A stretch of DNA of 64,000 nt, from contig OZ025782.1 in the NCBI GenBank assembly GCA_964019425.1, positions 1,596,380 to 1,660,379 on the forward strand, in the 5' to 3' direction. Positions 52,393 through 62,245 of this stretch are shown one piece after another. Each line of letters opens with the position of its first letter. Within the stretch, counting starts at the first letter, position 1. The translations under genes were made by a program, and so were the position numbers. Source of the DNA: Flectonema sp. DT1601 (taxonomy: Eukaryota; Euglenozoa; Diplonemea; Diplonemida; Diplonemidae). A model generated the notes under the pieces. That model was not told the DNA's origin, did no database searches, and worked only from the letters and a program-made list of their open reading frames with translations.

Positions 52393-54228
52393 AGTAGATG
52401 GATGCTTTCTTATCGGATCACAATCTTCCTTAGCTTTAAAAAAATGCAGTATCAAAATTACCCCCTTCCGCTTTCCCCCCCCCTCTTCTTTCATGCGGTT
52501 CTGCGAGGGAAAAATGAAAATAATAAGTGACAGTTTCTCCCCTTTTTTTTTTGTACCTTTCAAGCAGTATCAAAGCAGCAGAGTACGACAAAGCACGAGT
52601 CATCCTTTATAAGTCGTGCGTGTGGTTATTGATAGCTAGTGCTACTGCTCCATGATACTCTGAGAGAGGTTTTCTGGTTCTTGACCGACATAAAAAAAAG
52701 AAAACCAACCAACAGTGTGTTTTGTTTGCGTTGTGTGAGAGACTCGCAGGCTGTATGTACTAGATTGCGAAGGACATTATCTTTTTTTTTTTTTTGTTTT
52801 TTTTTGTTTTTTGTTTATCTTATGATTTAACTTAAGTCTTGAAATATGCCTTCTGCTTCCCCTCCTCCCACAACAAGAATGTTAAATTATCGTTTTGTGT
52901 TAATATGATACAATGCAGTTAGCATTTTATAAATTCAAACATTCGACACTCAACTTTTTTTCCTGTCTTATTTTTATACTTTGTTCTGTTGTACTGCTGA
53001 TTTTGGTGACATTCTCGCGAGAGGATTAAGTGACTATCTTGCGTTTATATCTTTTTGTTTTTGTTGTCGATGCCTGTTTTTTTTTTTTTTTTTTTTAAAT
53101 TTGTTTATCTCGAAAAAAGAGGCATCTTTTTTTAAGAGCAAAAAAAAAAAAAAAAAAAAAAAAGGGAAATCGTGACGACCACTACACGAAGCGCCACTAT
53201 TTTTTTTATTTCGTGGACAAGTTTAAATTGTTTTTTTTTTTATTTATTTATTTTATTCTCCTTTTTTTTCTTTCTCTTCTATTTTTCACAGAAGGTTGAA
53301 AGTAAGTAATCTTCTCAGACGTGCTTAAATATTTTTCGTGTTTAATATTTTTTTTTAATATATGGATCTCTCGACCTTTCTGTGTCAAAAGCATTATTTT
53401 TTTTATCGTAAGCGATGAATTAAAGGAGACGCTTTGTAATGGCATGGGGTGCTCAACCGTTGTGTTGTACGTGGCCTCTGAACTATCAGGTTAAATCGTT
53501 GTATTTTGTAGGATGTACTGTTCCGAAATGAAAAAGCTAAATCTTCTGTCACTGTGTTAATTAGGAGATTTTTTAGTTTTTTTTTTTTTTTTTTTTCGTA
53601 GTTGATACTTTAGTTCTCTTTCATTCTGCTTTTTTTTAGTCTTATATAAAGTCTAGCGGTGGGATTCGCGAAAAAAAAAAAAAAAAAAAAAAAGACTTTT
53701 TTTTAATCTGTTCTTTTTCGACTGGTTTATGTTATTTGGTTTTTTTTTTCCCTCTCTCACTCTTCTCCTTTCTTTCTTTGATTGTTTTTCTTACGCTTAT
53801 ATAGATGTTTTTTTTTTTTTTTTTTTAAAGTAATTAATTGCTTTTGTTTAATCTGTCTTTATGGCGTGGCATTATGTGCTCACATATTTTGGCGATCGAA
53901 GCTTTTTGATTGATTCCTCTCATTTTAGTTTTTTTTTAATTTTTTTTTTTTATTGTTTTAGTTAGTCTCTGAAAAACTTTCGCTTAAGCAGCTCTTTTTG
54001 GACAGATATTGTCCGCTTCGTGTTGTTCATCAGGTCATTAGTCTGGTTAGATTGATTAGATAAGGGGAAATGAAAGGAAACTGATTAGCTCTATTTTTTT
54101 TTTCATTCCCCTCTCTTTTTACCAAATTAATGGTATCCCGTGAGCTTCTCCAGAAGTTTGATTTCGATAAATAAATAAGTAAATAATTAACGCGGTTTAG
54201 ACTGCATGCATATTTTTTTTTTTTTCAG

Positions 54229-54336
54229 GACGACGACGACGACAGCCCAGCGTCAACGCTAGACTTCCTTAGTAGTAATTCCTGTACAGGGTCTCTGCTG
54301 AAACTTCTGTACTTCGAAAGGACTGTAGTTGTTTAA
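54229..54336 (+). CDS. Orphan exon-like segment
   Basis: A long T tract ends in TTTCAG at 54,228 and is followed by a frame of 35 residues to TAA: DDDDDSPASTLDFLSS, then NSCTGSLLKLLYFERTVVV. The acceptor plus mixed composition makes it look like a terminal exon, but no upstream partner with a donor is evident and no similarity is recognised. The five Asp come from a (GAC)n microsatellite. Confidence 0.2.
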   Translation, partial: DDDDDSPASTLDFLSSNSCTGSLLKLLYFERTVVV

Positions 54337-54419
54337 ATATGGTTTGTTTAGCCAGGTTCTCTCAACAATGTTTTTTTTTTTTTTTTTTTTTTTTTTTTTG
54401 ATTTTATTATTTTTTATAT

Positions 54420-54515
54420 TGCATTTAACACGTACTGTAAGAACGAAAAACTAATGTTGACAGCACACGTAAACCCTTGATCACCTTAAGTCGGTTCACG
54501 GTTTCGTGCACAAAA
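54420..54515 (+). repeat. Dispersed repeat (ggttcacggtttcgtgcaca), copy 2
   Basis: The partner of 51,660-51,765, sharing gcatttaacacgtactgtaa, gcacacgtaaaccc and aagtcggttcacggtttcgt. It lies about 220 bases outside the TIR transposon, so it is not part of that element. Confidence 0.65.
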
Positions 54516-54733
54516 AAAAAAAAAAACTCACAAAAATGTCGAAACTGGACTGTTCGACTGGTCAATTGTCGAGGTGCCCAATATCCCAAGGGAGGTACAT
54601 TCGACCCCCCGATAGACCAATCCTGTGTGTTGATATCTGACTGCATTGTCAACTGTCCTGGAGACTTAATCTTTATTTCAGGAAAAATAAATTGAAAAAG
54701 AACAAAAAAAAATTAAACTAAACAAACAATATA

Positions 54734-56447
54734 TTAGTCATTCCAAAAATAACCGTCCATTTTAGGGTTCCAGTATTTCATGGGTGAAAATAGGGAGTAA
54801 AACTTAAAACCGAATACCCATTTTAATCGCTTTTGCACCGCTGATTTCATTCCCGCTGCGATTCAAAAAAATGCAGCCGAGATTCAAAAAAATTGTGACA
54901 TTTTTGTGTGGTGAAATCTTTGAATAATGGAACTGTTGATGTCTAATCGGCTGCCCCGGGTGCTAAAATAAAAGATCGGTATATGGTTCTATATCCGGCC
55001 GTACCTGGTCGGATGTTTTACTCTGAAGCAGTTACAAAGGCTGCTCGAAGCAAAACAGTACCTTGTACATCTTACACCACACTTAGCCTATTTTTATTTT
55101 TGATTAGGCTTAGCTCTTTTGGCAACTTTTACTGCTGGCTTTGTTCGTTTTCCTACCAGCAATGAACCGATAATAGAACTAGTTGAACGCAGCGATCTGA
55201 AACTGGAACTAGAACTAGATTCACTAGCCAGTAGAAGACTCACCAGAATCTGAGGTGAGTTCAGTTGTTCCTAAAATAGACTCACTCTCAGTGTTGGTAG
55301 CAGGTGAAAGTTGGCTCGCACCAACCCCCACATTTAGGCCTTTTGTCACAAAACTGAGCATATGAGATAGCTGTGTGAGTTCTGCAGAAGGCACTCCACA
55401 AGGCAAGGTATGGTTCTCTTACATGGAGGACTGTCTCTTTACTTGTCTCGCCGGTTATGTAGTCTTTGCTGAGGACCACGCGGTTTGACTCAGGGCGTGC
55501 ATTGGAAATCCAGAAGTTCCAGATATCTCTGTCCTGGCTGCGCTGCTTTACTGATTGGGAGGGATCGTGCTGTTCCAGCCTCTGTAGCTGCTTACGCATT
55601 GAAGAATCCCTGACATGGGCATTTATCTGGCTATCAGTGTAGCCTAGCGTGAGACAGAGTCTCAAAAACTGAGAACGGACAGCAGGAACTGATTCTTTCA
55701 CGCGTTCAAAAATATCGGAGAGCGGTTCCGGATTGATCGGCTCTGCAGGGATACTGACGGATGCGTAATGCGGATCATCACTAGTCAGCCTTTTTGCTCG
55801 CTGGTAGTAAGCGTTGCAGATTGAGCGCAGAGGAGCATACAAGACTACCGCGAAGTCACGGCAGGGTGGCTCAAGAAGCTTGTTGAACTTCGGATTCCGT
55901 CTTTTCGCGTTAGTGTGCGAGGTGCAGTTGTAGTTGTCTGAGGAGCACGCCTTGTCGGTTCTTGTATTCCCGAAGTGCTTGTATTTCCGGAGGCATGCGA
56001 TGCAAATGTTGCCTTTTGTCCCGATCTAGCGTCCTCATTACCGGTCCTGGCAAATCCGCGACGACATACTCAGCTGGCATCTCGTGGCACGTGTGACACT
56101 ACATTGAGAGAAGTTTAAGCTGGTGCTTAAGGGAATAATAAGTGTAGTTACGAGAAAAAATGCCAATCTCTGATGCATTTCCCTTTTTTTCCAGAAAAAA
56201 ATTAAATGCAGCAACAGGATTAACTTTTCCGTGCCGACAGTGACATTCTCTTAGTACCCATAACGCACCTGTCGGGTTCCAACGGTCAGTAAAAAAAGTG
56301 AAAAAAAAATAATCCCATCGCGTAAAATGAGAGATTGGGGCCGAACCTTTCCACCTCGTAAAAAATCTCGAAAATGGATGCATTTTTGACCAACGGCTGC
56401 TCGAAGCAAAACTGGTTTTCGCGGCCGGTTATTTTTGGAATGACTAA
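54734..56447 (-). mobile_element. TIR DNA transposon with TA flanks and its own ORF
   Basis: 1,714 bases bounded by perfect 22-base inverted repeats: TTAGTCATTCC followed by AAAAATAACCG at 54,734-54,755, with the complement at 56,426-56,447. TA stands directly outside both ends. The terminal TYAGTCATTCC is shared with the small element at 2,939-3,716. The coding part is on the - strand (55,288-56,025 and perhaps 56,099-56,383). A short direct repeat, ggctgctcgaagcaaaac, occurs near each end (about 55,039 and 56,395). TA target and TIR form fit the IS630-Tc1-mariner group, but the protein does not show a DDE/D pattern I can recognise, so the superfamily stays open. Confidence 0.8.
55288..56025 (-). 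CDS. Transposase-like protein of an unrecognised family, incomplete
   Basis: A continuous frame of about 245 residues without an ATG at its 5' end. It starts with a Cys-rich zinc-finger-like stretch (CIACLRKYKHFG, then KACSSDNYNC), then NKLLEPPCRDFAVVLYAPLR and a helical region (ICNAYYQRAKRLTSDDPHYA). Next come DIWNFWISNARPESNRVVLS and SKETVLHVREPYLALWSAF, and the end is again Cys-rich (CDKRPKCGGWCEPTFTCYQH). A further Cys/His-rich frame (CHCRHGKVNPVAAFNFFL) lies just upstream at 56,099-56,383 in another register, so the gene is either spliced or frame-shifted. The arrangement recalls poorly characterised proteins of animal and protist TIR elements. I cannot name the family. It is the only candidate to mobilise this element and perhaps the related MITE. 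Confidence 0.55.
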   Translation of the reverse strand: MGTKGNICIACLRKYKHFGNTRTDKACSSDNYNCTSHTNAKRRNPKFNKLLEPPCRDFAVVLYAPLRSICNAYYQRAKRLTSDDPHYASVSIPAEPINPEPLSDIFERVKESVPAVRSQFLRLCLTLGYTDSQINAHVRDSSMRKQLQRLEQHDPSQSVKQRSQDRDIWNFWISNARPESNRVVLSKDYITGETSKETVLHVREPYLALWSAFCRTHTAISYAQFCDKRPKCGGWCEPTFTCYQH

Positions 56448-56536
56448 TATATATTTTTTTTTTTTTTCCCCTTTTCTTGTAGCACCTAAACTATTGAGGC
56501 AGCCCTAGGCATTGTCTCCGTGTTGTTATAAAATTA

Positions 56537-56577
<41 letters not shown>

Positions 56578-57924
56578 AAAATCTGGGTTAATCCGACAGT
56601 CTCAAAACAGTAAATTTTTTTGTACTGCAAAACGGATTGACACTTCTTTTGGTTAGGTCACTGCAACAAACTTCGAAAATCACAAACAAAATATTTTTAA
56701 GCCTCTTTTCTTTTTTTTTAATGGCATTGTGGCTACAGATCTCTTGATTTAGTGTGTCGCGTGCTGAAAACTAACAAAATAATCCTTTCTTGGATTAAGT
56801 GTTCAATCTATTATCACATTATTGGAGCTGTAAGTTCTTTTTGTGAGTCTACTTGCTAGTATTTGTTGGTTGGTTGGACTCTCTACCAAACCGACTTTCA
56901 AAACATTTTATATTTCCGTTTATAACGCTTCACCTTCCCTTGAATTTTCAAATGTGGTGTACTTCTTACGGAGGTTTGATAGACGCAGTGCCTGTTGTGT
57001 TGCCACCACATACTGTTTTGCACTACAGAAAAAAAAATTAGCAAAAAGTAGTAAATGAGAGCGATTATCGACTTTCTTTTTTTTAACCTGTCTTCCCCCT
57101 TTTTCTTAATGTTTATTTTAGGTGTTTTCTTTTTTCCCCCTTAACTTTGTTAAATATGGTGTTTTGTTCTGTAAAATGCAGTCCTTTTTTTTTATATAAA
57201 AATATCAGTGCCCCTGCTGTTGGTGTCGTTCTGTTGACTTACTTTTTTTTTTTTTTGTTTGTTATTCAATCATGGCACTCGAGATGCATTTTTTTTTTCT
57301 CGAAGGAATACCAGAGAGGAAGAGGAGGAGGAGGAGAGACATTCAGGTGAAGCTTTATATTTTGTTGATCTCAAAGACAGTAATACTGTTGACACATGGA
57401 AGTAGATACCATCAACCTTACATTATACACAATGGCTACTAATCTGAATGGTTTCTTCTCTCTGACTGCGCTGGTTCACAAAAAAAAAAAAAGGAAAAAA
57501 AAAAAGAAAACTGAAATACTCACTGTGTTTTATTTCTTCTCTTTTTCTAGCGAGACTTAGTAATATTTTTTTACGTTGTTTTTTTTTTGTATGCGATTTT
57601 GTTTTATTAACATCGACTGTCTGAATTGCCTCTAACAGTTGGGTAATACTTTGATAACCACCCGGTAGTTATTCTATTGTTACAGGTTGTTGATTTCAAC
57701 CTTGCGGGAAAAAAAAAAAAAAAAAAAAAAAACTTTTGATTTTTATTGTCAGAGGCGCTTGTTATGTTGTCTCGAGCAATCTCAGTTTCCTTTTTTATTT
57801 TTATTTTTTAAAATTTTTATTTTTACTTTGCTGCTCTCACGACGTCGATCAGAGCTTTTCAAGGCTGACTTTTGTTTCTCTATTAACATCATTATTAAAC
57901 CTCTTACTTTACAGCCCTTCACAG
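56448..57924. other. Intergenic spacer before Cache cyclase C2
   Basis: AT-rich, with A runs near 56,540 and 57,715 and several T runs; no gene. Just before the cyclase start, TTTACAG (57,914) and TTCACAG (57,924) are two candidate acceptors. Confidence 0.45.
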
Positions 57925-60900
57925 ATGGAATCCGGGGCAGGTGATGACCTTCATCAGGTAAACACCAAAACTGGTGAAATTGAAACAGATGGAAGGAGCA
58001 CCGTCTCGTCTGATATAAGTGTGGGTGGGATGATCACAAGACTAATAAGCTTGAAAGGAACACTAGCCTTGATGTCGCTGGTATCCGTTGTTGCATCTGT
58101 CGGAATCAGCACATCTCTTGGAAGTGCTGTTTGCACAGAGGCACTTGATGATACGAGAGAAACAGGTGATAATGCGACAGGTGTTTGTTTTGATCTCACA
58201 AAGAGAGTGTTGCAGCGGAAGAGTGAAGATTTATTGGTCCTGTCATCGAATGCGGTTGTACTACTGACAGAAGTATTCTTCGCTGGATTCTACACTGAGC
58301 TACGACGAATTCGAAAAGAAATATTCGTAACTCACGAAAACACTGATAAAACCCAATGGCCATGGTGGGAAAGTCTCCGTGGAACTCTAATGACGTCACT
58401 CGAAGCATCTGAACCAACTGGTGTTGCAACCATCGGTGTCCTGACCTTCAAACAGTTTTACGTATTCCTAAACGTTGAAGGCTACGGTTTTGGAGCAATC
58501 GCAAACCCAGGAACACCCAAATACGAAAACGTTTCAATGCTTGGGCTCGTCGATACAACAGGTGCGTTCACTCTTAGATTTAAAGACTTCCCTCTGGTAG
58601 CAAGAGATCAGGATGATCTTAAAAACTATGATCTCCTTCCACTTGATTCTTACGTATGGACAAACATTCAATTAGAGAGTACTTATGTTGGTGTTAATCT
58701 ACTTTATAGGAATTATGATAAGTTTGGTACACCAATGCTTCTTAGAGTCTCAGCATCACTTCCAAAGATAAGTAGATTTCTAAAAAAAGTATCAAACGAT
58801 ACGCTTGTTAGTACAGGTGCAGAGGTATACCTGTATTTAGTGGTTGGTAGTACATGGATTTTTGAAGAAGTGGCTAAGAATGGTGGGCCAAGAGATAGCC
58901 AAACTGGGTTCTTAGCTGGCGTCAGTCACGGCGTTGCTGCTGTTAGAACGTCTGATGGTATCGATCCTACTTCGGGATCATCCGTATTGTTGAAAGACAC
59001 CAACGCTTCTGATCCTGTTATTAGTGGTATAGCAAAGTCTATATACGACAGACATGAGGCAGCAGGGAAAACATCAGAGTCTCCTTATTTTAGTGGTGCA
59101 ATAAATGAAGAAGTCACTGTTAACAAAACCAACAACATAACTACTGAAGAATACATAATCGCAATGACCAATCTCAAACTAGACGGAATCGACTGGTGGC
59201 TAGTAAGCGCTCTTTCAAAAGATTTTATATTAGGCGATGTTATTAAACGCGCTGTACAAACTCAACGACTGTTAGATTCTCAACAACAACAAGTTGAAGA
59301 CGACGCTGATGAGAAGACGAGATCAGTAATTTATATCAACACTGCTGTGGCTTTAATTCTATCACTTGGTGTTGTCGTTGCTGTTCATTTTATCTGGAGG
59401 AGTACACACCATCTGAACTCAGCTATGCAACAAGTCGCTGATATGAACCTCGATGACGTCTCATTCTCTTCGGAGAATATTTCACTTTTCCACGAAGTTC
59501 GTCAAATGCAAGTTGCTTTTCAAAAAATGGTTAAGAACCTAAAAGAATACAAAGCCTATGTTCCAACAGCTGTACTTCAGGGATCAGCGACTCAGAACGT
59601 TGTTGACCCACCAGTTGGTGATGTGGCAGTCGTATTCACAGACATTGTGTCTTCTACAAAACTTTGGGCCTTATCAAGTTCAGGGATGAACACAGCTCTT
59701 GAGATCCACAACGACGTAATGAGAAAGTGTCTTCACCGTCATAATGGTTATGAAGTAAAGACTATCGGAGATGCATTCATGATTGCATTCTCTTCTCATA
59801 AGGATGCTCTCCAATTCTGTTTTCGAGTACAGAAGATGTTACTAAAACAGAAATGGCCTGATGAACTAGAACTGTACCCTCAGTACTCAGACAGAGACGC
59901 AAAGAGACTTCTCTGGAATGGGATCAGAGTTCGAATGGGGTGTAACAGTGGTGAGGTAATTACTGAAGAGAATCCTCTCACTGGTCGTGTAGACTACAGA
60001 GGTACTACTATCAACATGGCAAGTAGACTGGAAGCTAAAGCTCTGCCGGGAACTGTTTGCATAAGTGAGTCGCTTCGGCAGAAACTGGGGAACGACCTGT
60101 CGTGTGTGGGCTCTCCTGCCATCGCTGAGCACGGCACCCATGAGTTGAAGGGTCTGGGTGGAGGTCACGTACTTCACATTGTTTCCCCCGCGATCCTCAA
60201 AGATAGATTAGCGAGCCAAGCTTCTACTCCACGCACTGCATACGAACTCGGAAATCCCAAATCGATAAGATCGGGACCCAGCGCTTATTCAGTCTCTTCA
60301 GCTGTTAAATTAAATGTTCAGGACATTGGAAAGAGGACAGGATTATCAATTGTATCTGGTCAGGTTACAGTAGCTATTTGTAAATTAATAGATTTAAATT
60401 CCAGGAAGATATTTGAACACTGCAATTTGTTAGTGAGAGTTGCAACAGAAGCAGCAACTCAAACAGACGGAGTGATTGGAACTGTAACTGGGATGACGAT
60501 CACCGTCACGTGGAATGCTTCTCAGTCTTGTAAGATGCACGTTGCGGCAGCTTTGAGTTTTGCATCGCAGATACAACGCAGAGCGGAATGTATTTCTAGA
60601 ATGGGTGTTGCAACGGGAACGATGCTTCACGGAAACATCGGAACCCACAAACAGCGTTTCAGCACCGCATTTGGTCGCCCTCTTGAGGCTGCTGAAGCTT
60701 CCGCAAATCAAGCAAAGCTACTCGGGACGTTTTGCGTCTTCTCTGACCTCACAAATGATCTGAGCGCAGCTAAAACAGCAGCCATCGCACCTTTCCTTAG
60801 AATTGTTGATATCTGGTTCGATACTGATTCTCACTGTCGGATTATTCTTTACGAAGCGTTAACTACACGTCTTATGACACAACTTGAAGAGGCGTGGGAT

Positions 60901-61755
60901 TCTGCACTTGCAGGTGGTAACAAGTATGTTATTGATGTGTTTTGATTACAGTTTAATTATTTATGTCTAATCACACCAACATCAATACCAACAGTGGTGA
61001 TGATATCTTCACTCATAACGACTCTTATATGAAATATTTATTAGGACACGAAGATGCGATGGACAAACTGAAACTTCAGCTTAACATAAAACCCGAAGAC
61101 AAAGTACTCTCTGTATGTATTGCACTTAAATTATTGTTTTTTTTTTTTTTTTTTTTTCTTTCCCCCGCCAAAAAAATATAATTTTCCCTTTTGTGTTTTC
61201 TTTTTTATAAACGTACCTTTTTTTTGATTAACAACAACAAATATTTTTTTTCAGTCGAAGTACTTTGATATTAATTTTGTTTTTAATACCTAAAGTTGTT
61301 ACTGTTTTTACAAATTGTCAAATTTTCACCCTTTTCTATAATGAAACTTTTAGTAGCAAATGTGGCTTTCGGAACTGTCAACGATGGTGGCCTACACTCA
61401 CATGTATGAAGTGTTTTGATGCTACTGGATGCGCAATAGCGTACTAATGAACTTTTTTCTCTGCCTACGACCTTCTGATGGAATGTTGCGTTACGTTGGA
61501 TCTGCGATGAGGGTCAAAACTCAAAGCTGGTTTCTTTTATAAGAATTATCGCTCCCTCCATGTCAGGTGTTTTCTTACCTTTTGCGTGTTAGTCGCAATT
61601 TTATAATAAAAAACCACTACAACAAACAGAGAGTAATCGAAAGGTTAGAAGACAAGTCTGATGGATACGAGGCCAACTACATTGCTGGGCAACGAATTTC
61701 AATTAATTTCGATGAGATTTTTGTTGGTCGCAACACAACTCTAACACCTGTGTGA
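57925..61755 (+). CDS. Cache-domain receptor nucleotidyl cyclase with pseudo-cyclase tail (C2), two introns
   Basis: Spliced from 57,925-60,923, 60,995-61,112 and 61,630-61,755, giving 1,080 residues. The start MESGAGDDLHQ directly follows TTCACAG. The frame is open 63 codons further upstream, but that part is Phe/Leu-rich and precedes the acceptor. The plan equals C1: a membrane segment (about 44-70), a glycosylatable extracellular Cache region ending LDGIDWWLVSALSKDF, a second membrane segment (LILSLGVVVAVHFIW), a HAMP-like linker with YKAYVP, and an active class III cyclase domain (FTDIVSSTKLW, EVKTIGDAFM, GRVDYRG, INMASRLE). A degenerate second domain (GVIGTVTGMTITVTWNAS) follows, with the tail in exons 2 and 3. 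Catalytic residues for adenylate cyclase are all present. It is clearly a paralogue of the gene at 47,533, but with extensive divergence in the sensor, so a different ligand is likely. Confidence 0.9.
60924..60994 (+). other. Intron 1 of Cache cyclase C2
   Basis: 71 bases, GTATGT...CAACAG, phase 2, giving LAGGN-N-GDDIFTHNDSYMK. An earlier AG (TTACAG at about 60,951) would not keep the frame open to the conserved exon. Position and phase agree with C1. Confidence 0.8.
61113..61629 (+). other. Intron 2 of Cache cyclase C2, carrying a dispersed repeat
   Basis: 517 bases, GTATGT...AAACAG, phase 0, joining PEDKVLS to RVIERLEDKSDGYEANY. It is much longer than the 88-base counterpart in C1 because it contains T runs and a dispersed repeat (about 61,205-61,335) also found at 27,310-27,435 and 52,306-52,392. 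Confidence 0.8.
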
Positions 61756-61781
61756 TGTTTTGCTTATAATTATTCACAGAG

Positions 61782-61868
61782 TTAACAAATAGAATCCAGA
61801 GTGAGTTCTCAGATTTATCTTCAACAACAAGCAGTGAGTACCTTCGAAATAGATTGGGAAAGCAGTGA
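61782..61868 (+). CDS. Exon-like segment after Cache cyclase C2
   Basis: After TATTCACAGAG there is a frame of 28 residues to TGA, LTNRIQSEFSDLSSTTSSEY and on, of balanced composition. It begins only 26 bases after the stop of exon 3. It may be an additional alternative last exon. There is no counterpart after C1 that I can see. Confidence 0.25.
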   Translation, partial: LTNRIQSEFSDLSSTTSSEYLRNRLGKQ

Positions 61869-61948
61869 TCAAAAAATGTTTTAAAAATTAAAAAAAGATG
61901 TCTATAGCGTTACTCCCTTTATTATCAATTGTGGCGTCAGTCGACTAG

Positions 61949-62066
61949 CTCATCATTGAATGATGAGCTCTTGATGACAACACCAGATTCACACGATAAC
62001 TCTGTTCAAAAATTTAAACTTCAGCTTAGCATCCAGCCAGACACAGGCACAGACACAGTGTTAAAG
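61949..62066 (+). CDS. Duplicate of exon 2 of Cache cyclase C2
   Basis: From an AG at 61,947-61,948 to a GTTTGG donor this segment is 118 bases, the same length and phase as the real exon 2 (60,995-61,112). It is open throughout and ends VQKFKLQLSIQPDTGTDTVLK, against MDKLKLQLNIKPEDKVLS in exon 2. It is a duplicated exon that could be used as an alternative to exon 2 or be a relic. Confidence 0.55.
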
Positions 62067-62157
62067 GTTTGGTAATGTTTTTCAACTGAGTGAACAATGC
62101 GGAGGAATCTTTTCCTTTTCACATGCATCTTAAAAAAAAACAAACAACAAAAAACAG

Positions 62158-62245
62158 AACGTAAGAAAAACTCGACGACTATAAAACTAATTTCGCTTCT
62201 GGTCAGCGTGCAACCGTCCGCTTCAGGAACAGCGCATACTGTTAG
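62158..62245 (+). pseudogene. Degenerate duplicate of exon 3 of Cache cyclase C2
   Basis: After AAAAACAG the sequence reads, in one register, EKLDDYKTNFASGQRATVRF to a stop, matching exon 3 of C2 (ERLEDKSDGYEANYIAGQRI and on) and of C1 (PLAGYRVGVTFNSS). Relative to exon 3 one base is missing near the start (about 62,163), so from the acceptor in phase 0 the frame meets TAA early. It belongs with the exon-2 duplicate at 61,949. Confidence 0.5.

Larger units (their letters stand above)
51125..54733. other. Intergenic region with dispersed repeats, no gene
   Basis: About 3.6 kb of AT-rich sequence with many homopolymer runs (for example near 51,545, 53,140, 53,673 and 54,371). Contents that can be supported are listed separately: a dispersed repeat at 51,660-51,765 and 54,420-54,515, a relic of the cyclase B flanks at 52,147-52,292, another dispersed repeat at 52,306-52,392, and an exon-like segment at 54,229-54,336. 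Frames of 60-80 codons here are composed of Phe/Lys strings. Confidence 0.55.

Noticed and set aside
57736-57924. N-terminal 63-codon extension of Cache cyclase C2
   Set aside because: Phe/Leu-rich sequence upstream of two acceptor AGs. The Met after TTCACAG gives an N-terminus of the same kind as C1.
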